From NCBI GenBank assembly GCA_947623175.1, contig CANQGK010000023.1:1-37725 (forward strand): 37,725 nt of DNA, given 5' to 3'. This document shows, piece after piece, positions 24,671 through 33,737 of this stretch (the stretch's first letter is position 1; every line of letters begins with the position of its first letter). This DNA is from an uncultured Clostridia bacterium. GTDB lineage: Bacteria > Bacillota > Clostridia > Oscillospirales > Acutalibacteraceae. Below the pieces are notes generated by a model that was not told the DNA's origin, searched no databases, and saw nothing but the letters and a program-made list of their open reading frames with translations. A program made the translations under genes and the position numbers.

Positions 24671-25289
24671 GGTTTCTTTTTTACGAAAAACGCTGTTATC
24701 GTTTTTTCATCCCATAGACTGCTTTCAAATTATCAAGCGGGAACGCGACCGATTTCGAATTTTGCCCGTTTTGGTATTGTATCTGCTTGCCGCCGCGGTC
24801 AATTATCTGTATATTTTTATCGTGCATTTTCCGCTTTCGGGCAAACAGCCGGTGGAAGCGAACGTGGCTTTGGAGCTTGCCATGGTCACGGTGCCGCTTT
24901 TTACCTTTACGGTCGCGAGTTATGCCGTTACGGCGATTTTGAACGGCGAGAGCCGTTTTACGGAGCTTGTGACGGCTTATGCCTACTCCCTTGTTCCCTA
25001 TATCGTCCTGACGCCGGTATTGGGACTGCTTTCCAATATCTTAAGCTTTGAGCAGGCGGGGGTATATAATTTCTTTAAATTTGTTTCGCTGTTATGGGTT
25101 TTGATTTTGATATTCGTGGCATTAAAGGTATTGAACGACTACACCCTTTGGCAAACCGTCGGAATCGTATTGCTTTCTTTGGTTATGACGGTGGTCATTT
25201 GGGCGGTTGTTTTGCTGTTGTTCTCTTTGACGGTGCAGTTGTTTTCCTTTTTCGGCGACGTATATCACGAGCTGGTTTATAAATTGTAA
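24663..25289 (+). CDS. YIP1-family integral membrane protein
   Basis: The 208-residue hydrophobic protein has about five membrane segments and a short basic N-terminus ending PIDCFQIIKRERD. Such an N-terminus followed by a five-helix bundle is typical of the Yip1 domain (PF04893-like). Its function in bacteria is not known. The ATG follows GGAGG and lies inside the end of the NHL gene, so translation is coupled. From memory, NHL, YIP1 and DUF5696 genes recur beside sugar importers in Bacillota; this was not checked. Confidence 0.75.
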   Translation: MREVSFLRKTLLSFFHPIDCFQIIKRERDRFRILPVLVLYLLAAAVNYLYIFIVHFPLSGKQPVEANVALELAMVTVPLFTFTVASYAVTAILNGESRFTELVTAYAYSLVPYIVLTPVLGLLSNILSFEQAGVYNFFKFVSLLWVLILIFVALKVLNDYTLWQTVGIVLLSLVMTVVIWAVVLLLFSLTVQLFSFFGDVYHELVYKL

Positions 25290-25301
25290 GGGGGAACGAG
25301 C

Positions 25302-27521
25302 GTGAAAACGAAAAAAATATTGGCGATTATTTTAACTGTTTGCATCATGCTTTCCCTTGTGGGGGTACCTGCCCTCGGCGACGAGGTGCCCGAAGGCTTC
25401 GAAAGTATGGAGGAATATTACGATTACCTCATTTACGGCGAGAGCGGCACTACCGAAACGCCCTCTCTTGACAAAATGCGCGTTATCGGTGAAAACAGTC
25501 ATGTTAAGCTGTATTTTTTCGAAGACGGCATGGATTTGTTCGCCGAGGATAAAGCCACCGGCAAGGTTTTCGGATCCCAGGTGGATTCCGAATATATCGA
25601 TACCGCCGATATGGCGGACTCCGTAGTTTCCAATTTGTTGACGGTCTGCTATTCGGACGGGGAGGATAACCTTAACGAGCTTGATCTGACCTCCGCAAAC
25701 GCGGAAGGATTTGCGGTTTCGACCGAATACGGCGAAAACAGCCTGTCGCTTGACCTGACGCTCCAAGAAGCCGATATTACGTTTTCGGTGGTCTTCACCC
25801 TTACAGAGGACGGCTTTGAGGCGCAAATTCCGGAAGACTCCTTAAAGGAAGGGGCGGAGCACAAGCTTGTAAGTCTGCGGCTTTTGCCCGCATTCGGCGC
25901 GGCGAAGCCGGGGGAGGACGGTTACGTTTTTTACCCGGACGGGAGCGGCGCCGTTATGCGGATCGCCCCCGACCGCAGGGAACAGCCGGAATTTTACCAA
26001 CTGCCTGTTTACTGTGACAACAGCCTTTCATTTGAAAAATATGACGAAGCAAAAGAGCTGGATATAAAAACGCTGATGCTGCCGGTTTTCGGTATAAAGC
26101 ATTCCGACGGCGGCGTTTTTGCCGAGATCGCGCAGGGAGACACGGACGCGGATTTGCATATCGCGGTGGACGCGCTTTATCAAAGCTACTTTGAGCTGTT
26201 TTACCGCTCTTATAATACCGTTTCCTATAAGTTCGGCTCGGGCGTGGCGGGCGAACTGCACAAGGTCGGCGCACAGCGCGCGGCAGGGGATCGGACGGTG
26301 CGGTATCATTTGCTCTCCGGAAAACACAATACCTACAGCGATATGGCGGTTCTTTACCGAAATCAACTCTCAAGTCGCGGGGAGCTTCCGAAGTTGCAAG
26401 CGCAATCCGGCGTGCCGCTTTCGGTCGAGCTTTTTATGGGCATCGCAAAGCCCGGTATTTTTGGCGACAGCATACAGAGCCTGACGAATTTTTCGGACGC
26501 GGCGGCAATTGTGAACGATTTGGCGGCAAACGGCGTAAGCGGCGCCTCGTATCTGATAAAGGGCTGGAACGCGGGCGGATACACCGCCCTGCCCACGGCA
26601 TTCTCGGCAGAGAGAAAGCTCGGCGGCGAGAGCGGACTTAAACACCTTCTGCAAGCGGCGAAAAAGTCCGATAATGCGGTCTATCTTTTCGCCGACGCCG
26701 TCAACGCAAGCGACGGAAGCGGCTCCTTCAATGTTCAGAAGGAGGCTTTGCGTGACGCTATCAATACTACATTGACCGACACGACGGGGAAACGGTATTG
26801 GTTAAATCCGACCGTTTATCTGCCCCGAGCCGCCGAAAAATTGACGAACGGTCTGCAATCGGGAGGCGCGGTTTGCTTCGCCGAGCTGGGTTCATGGCTG
26901 TCGGCGGATCTCGGAAAGGCGCATCCCTCCTCCCGCGGGGAGTCGGTTCAAAGTATTCGAAAGACATTGCGGGAGGCGATCGAACGAAACGGAACGGCGG
27001 CGGTCACCGGCGGCAACTGGTACGTTTGCGGAACCGGAGCCAGGCTTTACGAGATCCCCGATAACGATTCCGGTTATTATCAAACCGATTATACCGTACC
27101 GTTTTGGCAAATGGTCATGCACGGATCGGTGGAGTATTCTTCGCTGGCGCTCAACCTTTCGTATGATTTTACGGTTCAAAAGCTTCGCTATGTGGAGACG
27201 GGCAGTATCCCGCATTTCATTTTAACGGAAAATTCCCCGAATTTACTGCACGGAACCGATTATAACGGCATTTTCACTTCGGAATACAGCTTGTTAAAGG
27301 AAACGGTTCTTTCGGTTTATAAGGAAATGAATGAACGGCTCGGCTCGGTTTGGGGGCTTACCATTGACCGACATGAGATTTTGAGCGATACGCTGGTAAA
27401 GCTTACCTACTCGGACGGGAGCGCCGCATATATCAACTACGGCGACGCCGAGGCGTCTGCGGACGGCAACACCATCCCGGCGACGGATTATATTATCGTG
27501 AAAGGAGACGCAAGGGAGTGA
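25302..27521 (+). CDS. DUF5696-like secreted protein of carbohydrate importer loci
   Basis: The 739-residue protein has a Sec signal peptide (about 1-26, ending ALG) and no lipobox. A beta-rich N-terminal part is present (HVKLYFFEDGMDLFAEDKAT, and DGYVFYPDGSGAVMRI near 208). A C-terminal part may be barrel-like (SYLIKGWNAGGY, AVYLFADAVNASDG, then HFILTENSPNLLHGTDYN). These are features I associate with DUF5696, a family found with ABC sugar importers and YIP1 proteins. The overall pattern suggests a glycoside hydrolase-like fold, but I cannot assign catalytic residues. GTG 25302 follows GGGGGAACGA. It overlaps the next permease gene by 4 nt. Confidence 0.7.
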   Translation: MKTKKILAIILTVCIMLSLVGVPALGDEVPEGFESMEEYYDYLIYGESGTTETPSLDKMRVIGENSHVKLYFFEDGMDLFAEDKATGKVFGSQVDSEYIDTADMADSVVSNLLTVCYSDGEDNLNELDLTSANAEGFAVSTEYGENSLSLDLTLQEADITFSVVFTLTEDGFEAQIPEDSLKEGAEHKLVSLRLLPAFGAAKPGEDGYVFYPDGSGAVMRIAPDRREQPEFYQLPVYCDNSLSFEKYDEAKELDIKTLMLPVFGIKHSDGGVFAEIAQGDTDADLHIAVDALYQSYFELFYRSYNTVSYKFGSGVAGELHKVGAQRAAGDRTVRYHLLSGKHNTYSDMAVLYRNQLSSRGELPKLQAQSGVPLSVELFMGIAKPGIFGDSIQSLTNFSDAAAIVNDLAANGVSGASYLIKGWNAGGYTALPTAFSAERKLGGESGLKHLLQAAKKSDNAVYLFADAVNASDGSGSFNVQKEALRDAINTTLTDTTGKRYWLNPTVYLPRAAEKLTNGLQSGGAVCFAELGSWLSADLGKAHPSSRGESVQSIRKTLREAIERNGTAAVTGGNWYVCGTGARLYEIPDNDSGYYQTDYTVPFWQMVMHGSVEYSSLALNLSYDFTVQKLRYVETGSIPHFILTENSPNLLHGTDYNGIFTSEYSLLKETVLSVYKEMNERLGSVWGLTIDRHEILSDTLVKLTYSDGSAAYINYGDAEASADGNTIPATDYIIVKGDARE

Positions 27522-28390
27522 AAATGACTTTTTCTCGCCGCAAGGCTTTGACCGGATATCTTTTTGTGGGACCGTGGCTGTTGATCGGCCTTGCCATGCT
27601 GATTTATCCCTTCGTCTTTTCGCTGGCGCTCAGCTTTTCGGAGCTCAAAAATATGGATTTTTCGCACATGCGGTTTGTGGCGTTTCAGAATTACAAACGC
27701 GCATTTGTGACCGATATAGAGTTTTTGCCCCTGTTTTGGGACACGGTTTCCAATACGCTTGTAGATCTTCCGATGATAATGATCACCTCGCTTTTGTTGG
27801 CTATCATGGTCAGTCGGGATATCAAGGGGCAGGGCTTTTTCCGTTCGATCTTTTTTCTTCCGGTTCTGCTGGGTACCGGATTTGTGATGAATCAATTGCT
27901 CGGCTCCGGTGTAAACGATTCCGGCATGGAAGTGGCGCGGGGTATTTTAATGCCGCAGATCGTGCAGGACTATCTGGGCGCGCAGGTTTCCGAGGTGATC
28001 GCCGGCTTTTTCGGCCGCATCACCCTGGTTTTGTGGAAATCGGGCGTGCAGATCATCATGACGCTCGCGGGAATACAGGGCATTTCCGTTTCGCTGTATG
28101 AGGCGGCGCGGGTGGACGGCGCGACCGAATGGGAAATGTTTTGGAAAATCACCCTTCCCATGATCACGCCGGTCATGCTGTTGACCACCGTTTATACCAT
28201 TATCGCTTCCACCGTCGAAGACAGCAAGGTAGTCAATTACATCGTAAACACGGCATTTAAGGGCGATTCCGTCAAGTTCGAATACGCCGCGGCAATGGGA
28301 TGGATCTATTTTCTGTTCATCCTGCTGTTGATCGGAATTGTTTTCGCGGCAATGAAGCCATTTGTCAACAGAGTGGCAGAGGCAGGATAA
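27518..28390 (+). CDS. Sugar ABC transporter permease, second importer (MalF/UgpA type)
   Basis: The 290-residue protein has about six membrane segments and the EAA loop YEAARVDGATEWEMFWKITL (about 196-215). Two in-frame starts fit: GTG 27518, in a GTGA overlap with the previous stop and served by AAAGGAGA; and ATG 27524, served by AAGGGAG. I kept the coupled GTG. It belongs with the permease and lipoprotein downstream. Confidence 0.92.
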   Translation: MKMTFSRRKALTGYLFVGPWLLIGLAMLIYPFVFSLALSFSELKNMDFSHMRFVAFQNYKRAFVTDIEFLPLFWDTVSNTLVDLPMIMITSLLLAIMVSRDIKGQGFFRSIFFLPVLLGTGFVMNQLLGSGVNDSGMEVARGILMPQIVQDYLGAQVSEVIAGFFGRITLVLWKSGVQIIMTLAGIQGISVSLYEAARVDGATEWEMFWKITLPMITPVMLLTTVYTIIASTVEDSKVVNYIVNTAFKGDSVKFEYAAAMGWIYFLFILLLIGIVFAAMKPFVNRVAEAG

Positions 28391-28408
28391 GGGGGCGAAG
28401 GATCTGTG

Positions 28409-29353
28409 ATGAAACTAAAAGATAGGTCGACGCCCGAAAAGCTGCGACTGAAGGATAAGGCGCTGCGCCGCGGCGGCTCTCTGATTTTAAAGATATTGCT
28501 TTATGTGCTGTTAATTGATTTGGTATATATATTTCTGTTTCCCTTCCTTTACATGCTGGTCACCTCCTTCAAAAGTCCGGAGGATCTGCTCGACGTGACG
28601 ATCAATTGGATCCCGAGCGGCCTGTATGTAAAGAATTACCGAATGAGCTTTGAAATTTTGCAGTATCCGACGCGGTTTTTAAACAGCTTTCTCGTCACCT
28701 TCCTTGCGACGCTGGGGCATGTGTTTTCCTGCGCTTATGTCGGTTACGGATTTGCCCGTTTTAAATTCAAGGGAAAGGGATTTTCTTTCGTTCTCCTGCT
28801 GCTTTCGATCATTGTGCCGATACAGACTATTATTATCCCGCGGTATTTGATGTTCAGCGCTATAGGTCTTTCGACCGGAAGTGTGCCGCTTTGGCTGCCG
28901 GCGCTGTTCGGATACGGCTTACAGGGCGGATTGTTCATATTTATCTTTAGGCAGTTCTTTCTTTCACTGCCTAAATCATTGGAGGAAGCGGCGTCTATTG
29001 ACGGATGCGGGCCGCTCGGCACCTTTTTCCGTATTGCGCTGCCCTCCTCGCGTTCTTCGGTGATGGTGGTTCTGGTTTTAAGCATTGTGTGGCATTGGAA
29101 CGATTATTATGAGCCGTCCATTTATATTATAGATCAGGAAAAATATCTCTTGCCCATGATGCTGCCCGATCTTTACAGCCTGATGAACGGCGCGGCGGCA
29201 ACCGCGGGCTCGGGTGAGATGGAAAACGTCTTTACCGAAGGTGTGGCGATGGCTGCCACGACACTGACCGTATTACCGATCTTTATAGTCTATATGTTCC
29301 TGCAGAAAAGGTTTGTGCAGGGTATTGAAAAAAGCGGTATTACCGGCGAATAA
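28409..29353 (+). CDS. Sugar ABC transporter permease, second importer (MalG/UgpE type)
   Basis: The product of about 314 residues has six membrane segments and the EAA loop LEEAASIDGCGPLGTFFRIAL. I chose ATG 28409, 6 nt after AAGGA, over the adjacent GTG 28406, which is too close. It pairs with the preceding permease. As for the first importer, no ATPase is encoded here. Confidence 0.92.
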   Translation: MKLKDRSTPEKLRLKDKALRRGGSLILKILLYVLLIDLVYIFLFPFLYMLVTSFKSPEDLLDVTINWIPSGLYVKNYRMSFEILQYPTRFLNSFLVTFLATLGHVFSCAYVGYGFARFKFKGKGFSFVLLLLSIIVPIQTIIIPRYLMFSAIGLSTGSVPLWLPALFGYGLQGGLFIFIFRQFFLSLPKSLEEAASIDGCGPLGTFFRIALPSSRSSVMVVLVLSIVWHWNDYYEPSIYIIDQEKYLLPMMLPDLYSLMNGAAATAGSGEMENVFTEGVAMAATTLTVLPIFIVYMFLQKRFVQGIEKSGITGE

Positions 29354-29360
29354 GTATTTT

Positions 29361-29374
29361 ACAGGGAAACCTGT
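29361..29374 (+). other. Small GAAA-tetraloop hairpin between permease and lipoprotein genes
   Basis: ACAGG (29361-29365) pairs with CCTGT (29370-29374) around GAAA, a GNRA-type loop. There is no U tract, so it is not a terminator. In this position it could be an mRNA processing or stability element that lets the binding protein be made in excess; this is inference. Confidence 0.4.
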
Positions 29375-29395
29375 TGTTTATTGGAGGAATTTATT

Positions 29396-31156
29396 ATGAA
29401 AAAAATCGCAGCTATGATTTTGTGCTTGGCGCTCGTTTTTACCGTCACGGCCTGCGGCAACAAGGATGACGACGTTTCGGTAATTTATGAGTACGAGTAT
29501 CAAAACGGAAACAACTCGGAGGGCGGCGACGCCCAAGGCAGCAATAATCAAAGCGGAGGCGGCGTTCAGAACAATCAGTCCGGCGCCTCGGGCAGTACGG
29601 CAAACGGCGGAACAACGTCGGGCGGCAAGGTGACCGTGACCAACAACTGCTACTCAAGCGGCACCAAGATAGCCAAGGATAAGATCACGCTCAAGGTATT
29701 GGCGCGCGATTATACCGGCGGCCTTACCAACTACAACAATTGCGCGCTGACCAAATATATTGAGTCCAACATGAATATCAAACTGCAGTTTACAACCTGT
29801 TCGCAAAGCGAAGTATCAACCAAGCTTACTTTGGCATATTCGAGCGGCACCAATCCTTACGATCTTTATATCGGCATGGCGCCTGCCGGATCCGTCCATA
29901 CGCCCTATATCAAGCAGGGCAAGCTTAAGCAGCTGGATTCCTTGATCAACACCTACGGTACAAATATCAAGAAGCTTTTTGCGGAATTTCCGGAGGCGCA
30001 GTATCTTTGCACCGCGGAGGACGGCAAGATTTATATGCTGCCGATGGTAGATGACCGCGATAACTATTGCGATTTGATTTATATCAACAAAAAGTGGCTG
30101 GCGGCGGTCGGAAAATCGCTCCCCACCACTACGGATGCGCTCAAGGACGTATTGGAGGCATTTAAGAAAAAATATCCTTCCAAGACGCCCTTTATCACCA
30201 CCTCAAACGCCGGTGAGGACGTCGGTCCTTCCTTGTTCGGCCCCTTCGGTATTTCGACCTATCACAATTGGATGTATATCGACCAGAGCAAAGACGAAAT
30301 TAAATATACCTGCATATCCGACGATTATCGCAAGGGTCTGAGGTATTACAATTCTCTTTACGGCGCCGGTTTGCTGCAGTTCACTTCAAGCAAAGAGGGA
30401 GAGAAAAAGCTCACGGATTCCGACAGCGTCGGCGCGGTTCTCACAGACGATCCGACCAAATCGTTTTCAGCTGATAATTTCAACAGCAATTGGACCATGG
30501 TTCCGGTGCTGAACACTTCGTCGGGAGGCACATGGGCTAACGTAAAGTATGAGAACACCTGGGCGGAGTGGTTCTTGGTGACCAACTCCTGCAAATATCC
30601 CGAATGCGCGGTTCGTTTGGCGGATTGGTTCTATTCGGAGGAGGGTACGCTTTCGGCGCTCTACGGCCCGAAGGGTACCTATTGGGACTATGACGGATCG
30701 AAAAACGTTAAGCTCAATACCTCCAAGGTGCCGAAGGGCAAGTCCGTAACCGAGTATATTTATTCGCTTACGCCTTCCTACTGCCTGCCCCGTTATTTGG
30801 GATCGTCGTATTATTCGTTAAAGCGCACCTATACCTCCACGACCGCCGCGGTCAAAATGGAGAACACCGTCGGTGATCTGAAAACCAAGCTTATTAAGCC
30901 CAACGCAAAACAGAAATATTATTTTCCGCATTTGGCTTATACGGCGGCGGACAACAAGCAAACCGAGGACGTCGGCAATTACAACAAATATGCCTATGAT
31001 ATGCGTAAGCAGTTTATAACCGGCACTAAGAGTATAGACAGCGATTGGGATTCTTATGTTTCCACCATGAAGGGAACCTATAAGATCGATACGGTTGTCA
31101 AGGTAAGCAACACAGCCTATAAGCGCTATAAGGCGTGGCTTGCGACTAAGAAGTAA
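29396..31156 (+). CDS. Sugar-binding lipoprotein of the second ABC importer
   Basis: The 586-residue protein starts at ATG 29396 (GGAGGA 7 nt upstream). Its signal peptide ends in the lipobox VTAC, giving a lipid-anchored Cys at residue 20. A Gly/Ser/Asn-rich linker (about 37-75) separates it from a solute-binding domain. Landmarks are ITLKVLARDYTGGLTNYNNC, YSSGTNPYDLYIGMAP, EDGKIYMLPMVDDRDNYCDL and CAVRLADWFYSEEGT. The family delivers oligosaccharides to the permeases encoded just upstream. Substrate is not determined. Confidence 0.9.
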   Translation: MKKIAAMILCLALVFTVTACGNKDDDVSVIYEYEYQNGNNSEGGDAQGSNNQSGGGVQNNQSGASGSTANGGTTSGGKVTVTNNCYSSGTKIAKDKITLKVLARDYTGGLTNYNNCALTKYIESNMNIKLQFTTCSQSEVSTKLTLAYSSGTNPYDLYIGMAPAGSVHTPYIKQGKLKQLDSLINTYGTNIKKLFAEFPEAQYLCTAEDGKIYMLPMVDDRDNYCDLIYINKKWLAAVGKSLPTTTDALKDVLEAFKKKYPSKTPFITTSNAGEDVGPSLFGPFGISTYHNWMYIDQSKDEIKYTCISDDYRKGLRYYNSLYGAGLLQFTSSKEGEKKLTDSDSVGAVLTDDPTKSFSADNFNSNWTMVPVLNTSSGGTWANVKYENTWAEWFLVTNSCKYPECAVRLADWFYSEEGTLSALYGPKGTYWDYDGSKNVKLNTSKVPKGKSVTEYIYSLTPSYCLPRYLGSSYYSLKRTYTSTTAAVKMENTVGDLKTKLIKPNAKQKYYFPHLAYTAADNKQTEDVGNYNKYAYDMRKQFITGTKSIDSDWDSYVSTMKGTYKIDTVVKVSNTAYKRYKAWLATKK

Positions 31157-31170
31157 CGGAGAATAGAATT

Positions 31171-32679
31171 ATGATTATCCGACCGGAAAACTATGGAGCA
31201 AAAGCGGACGGCGTCACCAATGACGCCGCCGCCCTTTGGCAGGCGCTGGATGCGGCAAGCGAGGGCGATACGGTGCTTTTACAGCCGAATAAGAAGTATT
31301 ATATCGCGCCCTGCCTTCAATCCGAAGAGGCGTCCTTTACCTCTTCTTCCGCCTTAAGCGGCGGCAAGGGAATTCGTCGCGCGGCGGCGATTGATTTAGA
31401 CGGCGTTAACAACCTTACTATCCGAGGCGAAAATACCACTGTTTTGCTCGAACGCCCGCTCTTTTACTGCAATATCAACAATACCCGAAATGTCACGCTC
31501 GAGGGTTTGATTTTCGATTATCGGGTGCGCCCCTTCGTAAAGGCGGATTTGGTGGAATTGTCGGAAAACGAAAACACCGCCGTGTTCAAAACCGATCGAC
31601 AGCTTGGGATCGCCGGAGAAACCGATATAAGGTACAGCTTCGGTGTGCTGGATCGCCCCGACGGACGCTATCATATGTTTATGCAGACCGTAACGCCTAT
31701 CGACGAACAGGCAAATCTTTATAAAATCTTGTTTTCTGAGGATGAACAGACGCACAGTCGCCTGCAAATGCTTAAAACCAATGTGCTGATAGCGCCTGTG
31801 CCCGGCTTTGCTCATAGGATCGAACGGGCGTTTTCGATCGTCGGCAACCGCGATTTCACTATGCGAAGCTGCAAGGTTTACAGCATGGCGCGGTTCGGTT
31901 TCGCGCTATTCCGCAATGAAGGAACCGTGCGGTTTGAAAATCTGCGCGTCGAAAAAGCTCCGGATGAAACGGTGAATATTGTGGGCTGGCGGGATTGCTT
32001 CCATGTGAAGGAAAACCATGCCAAATTCATTTGGGATCACTGCTATGCCGAATATTGTTACGATGATATTTTCAATATTTCCGCCTCGACGCTTAACGTC
32101 GGAGAGGTGCTTTCCGATACGCTTCTCGACTTTGAGTGGCGCGAAACGCATGGCGTTTATCCGGCGGTACGACCGGGGGACACAGTGGAGTTTTTCGATT
32201 TTGAAACCGGAGAAGACCTGGGCAGCTCGGAAATTTGCGAGATAGTGCGGCAGGAGCAATCGCATAACGTCTACCGCTTTAAAACGCCGATTGCCGGTAT
32301 CCGCGCGGGCGAGAATATCAAGGCGCATGTGGTGAGCTTGGGTTCTCCCGGAAGTGAAATTACGCATTGCGATTTCAGAGGAACCTTCCGCTTCCGCAGT
32401 CCGATCGAAATTACTCATACGCATTTTTATGCGGCGCGTTTCTGGATCGACCTTTGTATGCCGGTAGAAGGGCCCGTTCCCAAGCATATTCATTTTACCG
32501 ACTGTGATTTTGTCTGCGACGATGAGGAAAATCCTTATTTTCACATTGTCGCCCAAAAAAAGACGGCAGCGGCGCAAAGACAATACCATTTGGAGGATAT
32601 CGTGTTTAAAAACTGCCGCCTGCCGCTCAAAACGCTTGAAATCGCCGAGTCGGATCGCCCGTATGTGACGATTCGCTGA
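31171..32679 (+). CDS. Right-handed beta-helix protein without signal peptide
   Basis: This 502-residue third member of the PbH family begins right at the cap (IIRPENYGAKADGVTND). It contains GRYHMFM, VGWRDCFHVKENHA, YCYDDIFNISASTLNV and GTFRFRSPIEI...EGPVP, matching the other two copies. It has a proper ribosome binding site (GGAGA 8 nt upstream) and no signal peptide or membrane helix, so it is predicted to be cytoplasmic. It may act on imported oligosaccharides, next to the cytoplasmic GH106-like enzyme. Hydrolase or lyase activity is inferred only from the fold and the conserved acidic block. Confidence 0.82.
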   Translation: MIIRPENYGAKADGVTNDAAALWQALDAASEGDTVLLQPNKKYYIAPCLQSEEASFTSSSALSGGKGIRRAAAIDLDGVNNLTIRGENTTVLLERPLFYCNINNTRNVTLEGLIFDYRVRPFVKADLVELSENENTAVFKTDRQLGIAGETDIRYSFGVLDRPDGRYHMFMQTVTPIDEQANLYKILFSEDEQTHSRLQMLKTNVLIAPVPGFAHRIERAFSIVGNRDFTMRSCKVYSMARFGFALFRNEGTVRFENLRVEKAPDETVNIVGWRDCFHVKENHAKFIWDHCYAEYCYDDIFNISASTLNVGEVLSDTLLDFEWRETHGVYPAVRPGDTVEFFDFETGEDLGSSEICEIVRQEQSHNVYRFKTPIAGIRAGENIKAHVVSLGSPGSEITHCDFRGTFRFRSPIEITHTHFYAARFWIDLCMPVEGPVPKHIHFTDCDFVCDDEENPYFHIVAQKKTAAAQRQYHLEDIVFKNCRLPLKTLEIAESDRPYVTIR

Positions 32680-32747
32680 TTTTGGGATATTTTGGGATCT
32701 ATTGTCAACAGAAAGGAATGGTGCGTTTGAACAGTAAAGGAAAAGGC

Positions 32748-33737
32748 ATGAATGCGCAAACCTCCGCTTTTATGGATTACAAAAAGGTTTACGACCTTTT
32801 TTTGGGCGAAGTAAACGATAAGTTTGAGACCAAAACGCCCGATATTGAAATGGAAGAACGCATTATGCGGAAACAAAACCTCGATAATGCCTGGTATTCC
32901 GTGCCCTTTGCGGTGATTGCCGCCGGGTATTACGAGGTGGGCGACCGCCATTATACCAATCGGTCGAGCGGTTGTTTTTTTGAACTTATTTATACCGTCG
33001 CGGGGCATGGCATTGTGGAAATTAACGGACGCACCTTTGACTGCGTTGCCAATACGATTATCCTTATCGATTGCAGTATGCCTCAAAGCTTTCACGTAAA
33101 GCGCGGTCAGACCTGGGAATACAAGCACATCCATTTTGTCGTCGACGGCGCGGCGGAAAACGTGGCAAATCATGCATGCCTTGTGCCGGTATACGACAAC
33201 GGAGGTCTGCATGCGTATTTTGACGATATTCTCAACGAGTTGCATCATATCAGCGCCAATACCTGTTTCTTTTTGAGTCAGAATATTTCCGCCATTCTGA
33301 CCGAGATGATCCGCTATCAATTTCAGGATTCGTTTACCGATCCGCAAACCAAATTAATAAAACGCGCGGTAGAGTATATTCATGAACATTATATGGAAAA
33401 AATCACCATCAAACAGTTGGCGGGGGATGAATTTATTTCGCCTTACCATTTTATTCGCCTGTTTAAAAAGTACTACGGTGTGCCGCCTTATAATTACTTG
33501 ATCGATTACCGATTAAAACGCGCGCAATATCTTTTTATGCAGCATAAATTCATAAAAGAGGTCGCGCAGGAGTGCGGCTTCAGCAGTACAAACAGCTTCA
33601 GCCGTGCATTTCAAAAACGGTTCGGCGTCTCTCCGAGCGAATACCGCGAGAACGCCATGATTCGGCAAGAGGATATTTCTCTTGATTTTTTGAATAATAA
33701 AGACAGCAAGGACGACGCATCGGAAAATGAGTTTTAA
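32748..33737 (+). CDS. AraC-family regulator inside the carbohydrate operon
   Basis: The product of about 329 residues has a cupin-type N-terminal domain (YTVAGHGIVEINGRTF, then TIILIDCSMPQSFHV). The C-terminal double helix-turn-helix is ITIKQLAGDEFISPYHFIRL followed by GFSSTNSFSRAFQKRFGVSP. The start is uncertain: ATG 32748 has AAAGGAAAAGG upstream, while TTG 32727 has AAAGGA at 32712-32717; the frame is open to 32682. Its location in the operon suggests it senses an imported product and controls the operon, perhaps through the dyads near 9100 and 14340-14532. It overlaps the next gene by 11 nt. Confidence 0.88.
   Translation: MNAQTSAFMDYKKVYDLFLGEVNDKFETKTPDIEMEERIMRKQNLDNAWYSVPFAVIAAGYYEVGDRHYTNRSSGCFFELIYTVAGHGIVEINGRTFDCVANTIILIDCSMPQSFHVKRGQTWEYKHIHFVVDGAAENVANHACLVPVYDNGGLHAYFDDILNELHHISANTCFFLSQNISAILTEMIRYQFQDSFTDPQTKLIKRAVEYIHEHYMEKITIKQLAGDEFISPYHFIRLFKKYYGVPPYNYLIDYRLKRAQYLFMQHKFIKEVAQECGFSSTNSFSRAFQKRFGVSPSEYRENAMIRQEDISLDFLNNKDSKDDASENEF

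Noticed and set aside
29361..29374. Terminator splitting the operon before the lipoprotein gene
   Set aside because: The stem is only 5 bp with no U tract, and the downstream gene has no recognisable promoter.
31906..32589. 227-codon minus-strand frame opposite the third PbH gene
   Set aside because: It is an antisense shadow created by codon bias; the plus-strand frame matches two paralogues.
32541..33347. 268-codon minus-strand frame opposite the AraC gene
   Set aside because: It lies antisense to two well-supported coding regions, spans their junction, and encodes no recognisable domain.
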